11,414 nucleotides of DNA from CAZZBK01 sp964652155 (lineage in GTDB: Bacteria; Planctomycetota; Planctomycetia; Pirellulales; PNKZ01), in contig CAZZBK010000164.1 in the NCBI GenBank assembly GCA_964652155.1, positions 1 to 11,414 on the forward strand, read 5' to 3'. The position numbers and the translations under genes were made by a program. Below are positions 6,519-11,414 of the stretch, in pieces. The notes beneath the pieces are model-generated. The model saw only the letters and a program-made list of their open reading frames with translations, was not told the origin of the DNA and searched no databases. Positions within the stretch are counted from its first letter, which is position 1. Each line of letters begins with the position of its first letter.

Positions 6519-7088
6519 TTACTCGCGGATGCGTTCGAGGTATTCGCCGGTGCGGGTGTCGATCTTGATCAACTCGCCTTGGTTGATGAACGAAGGCACC
6601 GTCGCGGGCGCGCCGGTCTCGAGCTTGACGACCTTCGTCACCTTGGTGGCCGTGTCGCCGCGCGCGCCGGGCTCGGCGTACTCGACCCGTAACACGACCT
6701 GATTGGGAGGATCGACCGTGATTGGCTTGCCGTTGAACAGCAGCATCGACACGACCATCCCTTCCTTGAGGTATTGCGAGCGCTCGTCGAGCGAATCGCC
6801 GGGGATCTCGTACTGCTCATAGGTCGAGTTGTCCATGAACACATACGCCTCGCCCTGGCGATAGAGGTACTGGGCCTCGATTTCGCTGATGTCGGCGGCT
6901 TCGAGCGAGTCGCCCCCTTTGTAGGTCCGTTCCAGTTGCGTGTTGCGCACCAGGTTCTTGAGCTTGCACTTGTAGAGGGCGTTGCCTTTGCCCGGCTTGA
7001 CGAACAGGCACTCGACCATCTGATACGGCTCGCCGTCGATTTGAACCTTAATGCCTTTCTTGAAATCGCTGGTGTTATAACTGGCCAC
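6519..7088 (-). CDS. efp: Translation elongation factor P
   Basis: EF-P binds between the P and E sites of the ribosome and relieves stalling at polyproline stretches. The protein has 189 residues, the usual length, with three beta-barrel domains: a KOW-like domain I (about 1-64), an OB domain II (about 65-128), and a C-terminal OB domain III ending in GEYLERIRE. The domain I loop is FVKPGKGNA, with Lys34 at the position modified by beta-lysylation in proteobacteria. The nearby epmB supports that modification here. The start is GTG 7088 (GTG-GCC-AGT-TAT), with a GAGG about 10-13 nt upstream. The gene is divergent from epmB across 134 bp, a likely shared promoter region. The call is secure. 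Confidence 0.97.
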   Translation of the reverse strand: MASYNTSDFKKGIKVQIDGEPYQMVECLFVKPGKGNALYKCKLKNLVRNTQLERTYKGGDSLEAADISEIEAQYLYRQGEAYVFMDNSTYEQYEIPGDSLDERSQYLKEGMVVSMLLFNGKPITVDPPNQVVLRVEYAEPGARGDTATKVTKVVKLETGAPATVPSFINQGELIKIDTRTGEYLERIRE

Positions 7089-7222
7089 GACTCACTACCT
7101 CGCTTGCTAAGGGAACGGTAAGATGGTTGGGGTATTCAGGACCACTCGAGACGTTCGCACGTGCGTTAGGGCACGCGGCGGGTCCGAGGCGATTCCAGGT
7201 TCGATCCACACGCCCCCCGCGC
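7089..7222. promoter_or_regulatory. Divergent efp/epmB promoter region
   Basis: This 134-bp gap separates the GTG of efp (minus) from the ATG of epmB (plus) and must hold the 5' signals of both unless epmB starts earlier. No strong -35/-10 pair is visible on either strand. A TTG start for epmB at 7127 would consume most of the gap but adds 32 non-conserved residues. Confidence 0.35.
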
Positions 7223-8263
7223 ATGACCGCTACCGCATCATCATCGCCGCGCTTCGAGCGAAGTCTGCCGACAGCGGATGATCGCTGGCAGATGGCGCTC
7301 AAGAATGCGGTGCGAGACGCGCGGGAACTAGGCCGATTGCTGGCTCTTCCCGGCACATGGGTTGAGCAAGCGGAACGGGCCACACAGGGGTTTCCGATTT
7401 TTGCCCCACGCGGCTATGTGGCGCGCATGCGAGCGGCCGACCCGGCGGACCCGTTGTTGCGGCAGGTACTGCCCGTCGATGCCGAACTTAATGACACGCC
7501 TGGCTTTACGACCGATCCAGTCGGCGACCACCAAGCCCAACGACACGCGGGACTGCTGCACAAGTACGCCAGTCGAGTGCTTATCGTAACAACTGGCGCT
7601 TGCGCCGTCCATTGCCGTTACTGCTTCCGTCGCCACTTCCCCTACTCCGAGGGGCCACGCTCGCTCGCGGCTTGGGAAGGGGCCTTGGCCGAGATTGCCA
7701 GCGACCCCGCGATCGACGAGGTGATTTTGAGCGGCGGCGACCCGTTGACCCGGACCGACGACTGGCTCGCCGCGCTCCTCGACCGGCTCGCCAGCATCCC
7801 GCAACTGCGTCGCGTGCGCATTCACACCCGGCTGCCGATCGTGCTCCCCGAGCGGGTCACCGACACGCTGCTGGGGTGGCTGCGCGGTACTCGATTGACG
7901 CCCATCATGGTCGTGCATGCCAATCATGCCCAGGAACTCGACGCGACGGTGGCCAACGCCCTGGGGCGGCTCGTCGACGCGGGCATCCCGGTGTTGAATC
8001 AGGCGGTGCTCTTGCGCGGGGTCAACGACTCGGCGGCATCGCTCGTCGAACTTTGTCGCGCGTTGGTTGACGTGCGCGTGATGCCTTACTACTTGCATCA
8101 GCTCGACCGCGTCGCTGGGGCTGCGCACTTCGAGGTGCCGGTTGAGCAAGGGCTGGCGATCATGGCCGAGTTGCGACGGCAGTTGCCCGGCTACGCAGTA
8201 CCGCGCTACGTGCGTGAGGTGGCTGGCGAGGCGCACAAGCTTGAGATTACCCGCGCGGGCTGA
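7223..8263 (+). CDS. epmB: EF-P beta-lysylation protein EpmB (lysine 2,3-aminomutase family)
   Basis: EpmB is a radical SAM, PLP-dependent enzyme that turns (S)-alpha-lysine into (R)-beta-lysine, which EpmA attaches to EF-P. The 346-residue protein has the radical SAM cluster motif CAVHCRYCFRR (Cys127, Cys131, Cys134), the S-adenosylmethionine motif LSGGDPL at 169-175, and a LNDTPGFTTDPVGD segment at 89-102 typical of the aminomutase family. The C-terminus (YYLHQLDRVAGAAHF onward) contains the conserved stretch ending YVREVAGEAHKLEI. The length matches EpmB (about 340) and is shorter than catabolic lysine aminomutases (about 415). ATG 7223 was chosen over TTG 7127; no strong Shine-Dalgarno sequence is seen. 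Divergence from efp strongly supports the role. EpmA is not in the window. Confidence 0.92.
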   Translation: MTATASSSPRFERSLPTADDRWQMALKNAVRDARELGRLLALPGTWVEQAERATQGFPIFAPRGYVARMRAADPADPLLRQVLPVDAELNDTPGFTTDPVGDHQAQRHAGLLHKYASRVLIVTTGACAVHCRYCFRRHFPYSEGPRSLAAWEGALAEIASDPAIDEVILSGGDPLTRTDDWLAALLDRLASIPQLRRVRIHTRLPIVLPERVTDTLLGWLRGTRLTPIMVVHANHAQELDATVANALGRLVDAGIPVLNQAVLLRGVNDSAASLVELCRALVDVRVMPYYLHQLDRVAGAAHFEVPVEQGLAIMAELRRQLPGYAVPRYVREVAGEAHKLEITRAG

Positions 8264-8277
8264 GGGGCGAGCGCACG

Positions 8278-8943
8278 ATGGCCAAAGTCGCGATCATCCC
8301 CAACGCTCGGCAAGGGGGCGACAACTCGCCCGTGTGGGTCGAGGGGCACGCGCCACCCGAGGCGCTTACCCGACTCGGGGCGGCGAAGGTCGAGTACCTC
8401 GTGCGCGGTGTGGCCCAACTGCGCGGCAATGCCCGGGTGCTCGAACTGTTTGGCGGCACCGGATTGTCGACGGTGATTATCGCCGGGCAACTCACGCGAG
8501 CCGATCGGCTCGTGAGTGTCGACCTGCACTATGCCCTCGGAGCGTGGCATTACTGTGTGCGCGAGAATTATGAGCAGGCCGCGCGGGGGTATCGCGTGCC
8601 GCTCGACACGTGGCCGCAGTTTGTGTGTGCCGACGCAACGTGCTTGCCGCTCTCGGACGAGTCGTTTGATTATGTGATCGCCGCCGACTCGCCCCGCACG
8701 CGGTTCGACGCCTCGGGCATCGAAGCGGGGCTCGACGAGCGTGAGCAGCGGGCCCTGTTTCACTCGGCGATGGCCGAGGCGCTGCGAGTGTTGCGGCCAG
8801 GGGGCACGTTGGCCGCGACGGCACCGCGTAGCTGGTGCGCCTTATTGAGTGGTGCGCAGTTAATAGCCGCGCCCAATGCTCGGCTCCGTTTCAAAGACGC
8901 TGCCGACCCGGTCGAGTATGTCCGCCTGCGTAAGAAAGGGTAA
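8278..8943 (+). CDS. Class I SAM-dependent methyltransferase, substrate unknown
   Basis: The 221-residue cytoplasmic protein has a Rossmann methyltransferase core: motif I VLELFGGTGLS at 54-64, an acidic ribose-binding strand VSVDLHY at 79-85, CADATCLPLSDESFDYVIA at 117-135 (motif II/III region), and VLRPGGTL at 171-178. The layout matches the Methyltransf_11 type, which methylates small molecules, quinones, proteins or RNA; nothing here fixes the substrate. The first 50 residues are not recognisable. The ATG is 14 nt after the epmB stop, with GAGGGG overlapping the epmB TGA as a ribosome-binding site, so the two genes are almost certainly co-transcribed. A link to EF-P or translation is possible from context but is only inference. 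Confidence 0.82.
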   Translation: MAKVAIIPNARQGGDNSPVWVEGHAPPEALTRLGAAKVEYLVRGVAQLRGNARVLELFGGTGLSTVIIAGQLTRADRLVSVDLHYALGAWHYCVRENYEQAARGYRVPLDTWPQFVCADATCLPLSDESFDYVIAADSPRTRFDASGIEAGLDEREQRALFHSAMAEALRVLRPGGTLAATAPRSWCALLSGAQLIAAPNARLRFKDAADPVEYVRLRKKG

Positions 8944-8949
8944 TCTCGA

Positions 8950-8978
8950 TTCATTGCCGGGCGGCGAGGCTGTACACT
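8950..8978 (+). promoter_or_regulatory. Weak candidate sigma-70 promoter for the sulfatase gene
   Basis: TTCATT (8950-8955) and TACACT (8973-8978) are 17 nt apart in the 80-bp gap before the sulfatase start. The spacing is right, but both boxes deviate from consensus, so this is a low-confidence call. Confidence 0.25.
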
Positions 8979-9023
8979 AGCGCGGTCGCAACAGACTCGC
9001 TCCTAATCCGACTGGGTGACTCG

Positions 9024-10421
9024 ATGAACATATTGCGCTCGATGAAGCTGCTGAGTTGGCTGGGCTTGGCTTGGTCGTTGCTCGACTTGGAACCGGCAGC
9101 CGCCGCGCAGCCGAATATCTTGCTGGTCGTGGCCGACGACCTCGGTTGGGCCGACGTCGGCTGGCACCACTCGAAGTTCCGCACACCGCAGCTCGACCGA
9201 CTGGTGCGCGAAGGGGTCGAGTTCGATCGGCATTATGTGCAGCCGGTCTGCTCTCCCACGCGCACGGCGCTGATGAGCGGACGCTGGACGGGTCGATTTG
9301 GCCCTCACGTGTTGGGGCCCACGAACCTGCGCGCCTTTCCACCGGGCACCACGACCTTGGCCAGCGCGCTGAAGGAGACGGGCTACACGACCTGCGTGGC
9401 GGGCAAGTGGCATTTGGGCTCGCGGCCCGAGTGGGGACCCAATCACTACGGCTTCGACCACAGCTACGGCTCGCTCAGCGGAGCGGTTGATCCTTGGACG
9501 CACCAGTATCGTAAAGGCCCTTGGCAGCACACCTGGCACCGCAACGAAAAATTTTTACACGAGCAAGGCAATGCCACCGAACTCGTGGCGCGCGAGGTGC
9601 TGGGCTGGCTCAAAACGCTTCCCGAGCCGTGGTTCGTGTACGTGCCGTTCCATGCGGTCCACATTCCGATCGACGCTCCCGACGCCTTCAAGCAACCCTG
9701 GGCCGAGACGCAGTTCGACCCCGACCCAAAAAAGAACGAGTCGTTGCGGCGGATGGCGGCCTTCGTGGCGCAACTCGACGCCAAGGTGGGCGACTTCGTG
9801 GGGGCCATCGACGAGCGCGGCCAGCGCGAGCGGACGCTGATCCTGTTCACCTCGGACAACGGGGGCAAGACCAAGGGGGGCAACCCGTATATCGGTTCGG
9901 TCGCCGCGTCACCTGCCCTGAGCAGCAACGTGCCCTTGCGGGGCGAGAAGGCTCAACTGTACGAAGGGGGCGTGCGGGTCTCGGCTTTTGCCCATTGGCG
10001 TGGGACCCTCGCGCCGCGCAAGGTGTCCGCCCCGATGCATGCCGCCGACTGGATGCCGACTCTCACGAAACTCGTCGGCTGGAAAAATGCTCGCAACATC
10101 CCGTTCGACGGTCAAGACGTGTGGCCCGTGGTGACCGGGGCGATCGAAAAACCAGCGCCGCGCACCATCTACATTCCGCTCCGCAATCGCCGCGCGGTGC
10201 TTTACGGTGATTGGAAATTGATCGCCGCGGGAGACGGCGACAGCGCCGCCGGCGCGACCGATGGCGTGGAATTGTTTCGCATCACGACCGACCCTTACGA
10301 GACCACCAACCTTGCCGCGCAAGAGCCCGCCCGCACGGCCGAGATGTTCGAGCGGCTCGCCGAGCTGCGGCGGGGAGACCGGGACGAATTGCCCGACGAT
10401 TTGCGCGGAATCGCCGATTGA
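9024..10421 (+). CDS. Exported sulfatase (arylsulfatase family, formylglycine type)
   Basis: The enzyme hydrolyses sulfate esters, probably of sulfated polysaccharides, a hallmark activity of planctomycetes. The 465-residue protein begins with a signal peptide (hydrophobic core about 9-20, cleavage probably near AAAAQ at 25-29). It has the metal-binding start PNILLVVADDLGWADVG at 30-46 and the active-site signature CSPTRTALMSGR at 76-87, whose Cys76 is converted to formylglycine by a maturation enzyme. GKWHLG follows at 127-132, FTSDNGG at 275-281, LRGEKAQLYEGGVRV at 305-319 and YGDWKLI at 394-400. The fold is complete and the length typical of S1 sulfatases. An in-frame ATG at 9042 is an alternative start that keeps the signal peptide. 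The gene stands alone on the plus strand with 80 bp in front and about 200 bp behind. The exact substrate is not predictable. Confidence 0.94.
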   Translation: MNILRSMKLLSWLGLAWSLLDLEPAAAAQPNILLVVADDLGWADVGWHHSKFRTPQLDRLVREGVEFDRHYVQPVCSPTRTALMSGRWTGRFGPHVLGPTNLRAFPPGTTTLASALKETGYTTCVAGKWHLGSRPEWGPNHYGFDHSYGSLSGAVDPWTHQYRKGPWQHTWHRNEKFLHEQGNATELVAREVLGWLKTLPEPWFVYVPFHAVHIPIDAPDAFKQPWAETQFDPDPKKNESLRRMAAFVAQLDAKVGDFVGAIDERGQRERTLILFTSDNGGKTKGGNPYIGSVAASPALSSNVPLRGEKAQLYEGGVRVSAFAHWRGTLAPRKVSAPMHAADWMPTLTKLVGWKNARNIPFDGQDVWPVVTGAIEKPAPRTIYIPLRNRRAVLYGDWKLIAAGDGDSAAGATDGVELFRITTDPYETTNLAAQEPARTAEMFERLAELRRGDRDELPDDLRGIAD

Positions 10422-10565
10422 GCGACGGATGGGGAGGGGCCGAGCAATGGAGGATGCGCGACGCGCTAGCCTGTACCGATTGTGCCGATGCCAGGGTCAC
10501 GCTCTCCTGCGAAGACGGTTCCTTCTTGGCAAGCATGTGGCATAATTGAGCAACTCACTTCCGGC

Positions 10566-10579
10566 GAACCGATCGGTTC
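10566..10579. promoter_or_regulatory. Perfect 14-bp palindrome upstream of hisB, possible operator
   Basis: GAACCGATCGGTTC is fully self-complementary and sits 50 bp before the hisB ATG and 19 bp after a CATAAT (10541-10546) that could be a -10 box. The position fits a repressor or activator site. No regulator can be named. Confidence 0.35.
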
Positions 10580-10629
10580 CCGGACGTGTCTTCGTTTTGG
10601 CCCGACTCTCGTTCCTACGTAGTTGCCCC

Positions 10630-11220
10630 ATGCCACGCACCGCTCAGATCGCTCGCCAAACGGCCGAGACGAACATCACGCTGGAACTGAACCTGGACGG
10701 CACGGGACGCGCCGATGTGCAGACGGGCGTCGGCTTTTTCGATCACATGCTCACGCTGCTCGCCAAGCACGGCGCGCTCGACCTGACCGTGCGCGCCCAG
10801 GGCGATTTGCACGTCGATCAGCATCACACGGTCGAGGACACCGGCATCTGCCTCGGTCAGGCCATCAAGCAGGCGTTGGGGAACAAGGCGGGCATCCGCC
10901 GTTACGGCCACTTCACGCTGCCGATGGAAGAGACGCTCGCCACGGTGGCCCTCGACCTGAGCGGGCGATATTACCTCGTGTTCAAAGCCGAGTTTCCGAC
11001 CGCCAAGATCGGCGAGTTCGATAGCGAATTGGTCGAAGATTTTTGGCAGGCCCTGGCCGCCAACGCGCTCATGAACTTGCATGTGCTGGTGCCCTACGGC
11101 CGCAACAGTCACCACATCAGCGAGGCGATCTTCAAGGCCGCGGCCCGCGCGCTGCGGATGGCGATCGAGCTCGACGGCCGATTGACCGACGTGCCCAGCA
11201 CCAAGGGGACGCTGGGGTAG
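10630..11220 (+). CDS. hisB: Imidazoleglycerol-phosphate dehydratase
   Basis: HisB dehydrates imidazoleglycerol phosphate to imidazoleacetol phosphate, a late step of histidine synthesis in the cytoplasm. The protein has 196 residues, the length of the monofunctional enzyme without a phosphatase domain. It shows the two family signatures that bind catalytic Mn(II): DQHHTVEDTG and NSHHISEAIFKA, plus GVGFFDHML near the start and the usual PSTKGTL C-terminus. ATG 10630 was chosen because homology starts at RTAQIARQTAETNI; a TTG at 10546 would add 28 unrelated residues. No good Shine-Dalgarno sequence precedes the ATG, which is common in this phylum. The stop is TAG, with an in-frame TGA two codons later. 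No other his gene is in the window, so the pathway genes appear dispersed or lie downstream. Confidence 0.96.
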   Translation: MPRTAQIARQTAETNITLELNLDGTGRADVQTGVGFFDHMLTLLAKHGALDLTVRAQGDLHVDQHHTVEDTGICLGQAIKQALGNKAGIRRYGHFTLPMEETLATVALDLSGRYYLVFKAEFPTAKIGEFDSELVEDFWQALAANALMNLHVLVPYGRNSHHISEAIFKAAARALRMAIELDGRLTDVPSTKGTLG

Positions 11221-11246
11221 CCGAGTTGACGCTCACAAATCAGACA

Positions 11247-11279
11247 GGGTGGCTGGCGTTAGACGCAGCATAACCCGGC
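11247..11279 (+). repeat. Palindromic repeat unit R1
   Basis: Begins GGGTGGCTGGCGTT and ends GCAGCATAACCCGGC. It differs from inverted unit R2 only in the short centre (AGAC against TTGC on the aligned strand) and one base in the right arm. Confidence 0.65.
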
Positions 11280-11308
11280 TCTCTCCGCAGCGGTGCCATA
11301 CGTTCCTC

Positions 11309-11341
11309 GCCGGGTTTTGCTGCGCAAAACGCCAGCCACCC
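11309..11341 (-). repeat. Palindromic repeat unit R2
   Basis: On the minus strand it begins GGGTGGCTGGCGTT and ends GCAGCAAAACCCGGC. Its centre GTTTTGCGCAGCAAAAC is itself a small imperfect palindrome. It lies opposite R1. Confidence 0.65.
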
Positions 11342-11380
11342 CAGATGCGCCATACAGCCACGTGTGAGCGTCACCGTTGT

Positions 11381-11414
11381 GGGTGGCTGGTGGTTTGCGA
11401 AGCAAACCCCGGCG
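11381..11414 (+). repeat. Palindromic repeat unit R3, reaching the window end
   Basis: Begins GGGTGGCTGG, has a perfect internal hairpin TTTGC-GAA-GCAAA, and ends CCCCGGCG. It is a diverged direct copy of R1 outside the 11-bp terminal repeats, which shows the unit also occurs independently. It may continue past the window. Confidence 0.6.

Larger units (their letters stand above)
11227..11373. mobile_element. 147-bp MITE-like palindromic element
   Basis: The ends are perfect 11-bp terminal inverted repeats, TGACGCTCACA (11227-11237) and TGTGAGCGTCA (11363-11373). Inside, two near-identical 33-bp repeats face each other (11247-11279 and 11309-11341). The element begins 6 bp after the hisB stop and codes for nothing visible. 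No clear target-site duplication is seen. The large stem could terminate hisB transcription. It may be a non-autonomous transposable element or a composite of REP-like units. Confidence 0.5.

Noticed and set aside
7328..8236. A 302-codon minus-strand open frame opposite epmB.
   Set aside because: Composition is that of an antisense shadow, with no domain; the plus strand carries intact radical SAM motifs.
10211..10549. A frame overlapping the sulfatase 3' end whose last part has several Cys residues (CTDCADARVTLSC).
   Set aside because: Most of it lies inside the sulfatase in another frame, and the Cys pattern is short with no start signal in the gap.
11221..11414. Possible CRISPR array, because of repeated similar units.
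   Set aside because: Only three units, in alternating orientation and with unequal spacers; repeats are palindromic and spacers share sequence, so a REP/MITE-like explanation fits better.

Overview
The window looks like chromosomal DNA from a planctomycete, probably of the Pirellulales type. The basis is gene content: a periplasmic sulfatase with a CSPTR active site, a secreted protein with two CCGxC metal-binding domains, an EF-P/EpmB pair, and a ThiD2-ThiE fusion. Most genes are GC-rich, and many intergenic gaps carry small palindromic repeats. This is inference from protein families; there is no rRNA or other marker gene.

Layout. (1) 1-838, minus: the N-terminal part of the Clp ATPase clpC. 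Its frame is cut by a TAG codon right at the window edge. (2) 988-1611, minus: a small membrane-anchored TPR-like protein. (3) 1612-1882: an intergenic gap holding two inverted, double-hairpin REP-like repeats. (4) 1883-3448, plus: a three-part protein made of a Clp N-domain, ThiD2 and ThiE (thiamine phosphate synthase). It ends at a bidirectional terminator shared with (5) 3508-4032, minus: a secreted double heavy-metal-associated (HMA) domain protein. (6) 4033-4593: no convincing gene. (7) 4594-6408, minus: a two-gene, defence-like operon of lower GC, with an AAA/ABC-type ATPase followed 3 nt later by a DUF4276 protein. The DUF4276 frame is broken by one TAG at codon 163, and the conserved C-terminal third is still readable beyond it. 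(8) 6519-7088, minus: efp, divergent from (9) 7223-8263, plus: epmB, the lysine 2,3-aminomutase that acts on EF-P, with a class I methyltransferase directly downstream (8278-8943). (10) 9024-10421, plus: an exported sulfatase. (11) 10630-11220, plus: hisB. (12) 11227-11414: a repeat cluster, including a 147-bp element with perfect 11-bp terminal inverted repeats and three copies of a 33-34 bp repeat.

Working together: EF-P and EpmB belong to one translation-factor modification pathway. The ATPase and DUF4276 genes form one operon that resembles ATPase-plus-Toprim-type anti-phage pairs. The ThiD2 and ThiE parts catalyse consecutive late steps of thiamine synthesis. The other genes look like unlinked housekeeping or accessory functions.

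Most notable observations: a Clp chaperone substrate-binding N-domain fused to a thiamine biosynthesis enzyme one gene away from clpC; a nonsense-interrupted DUF4276 effector beside an intact ATPase; a second in-frame TAG in clpC; and the MITE-like repeat element after hisB.
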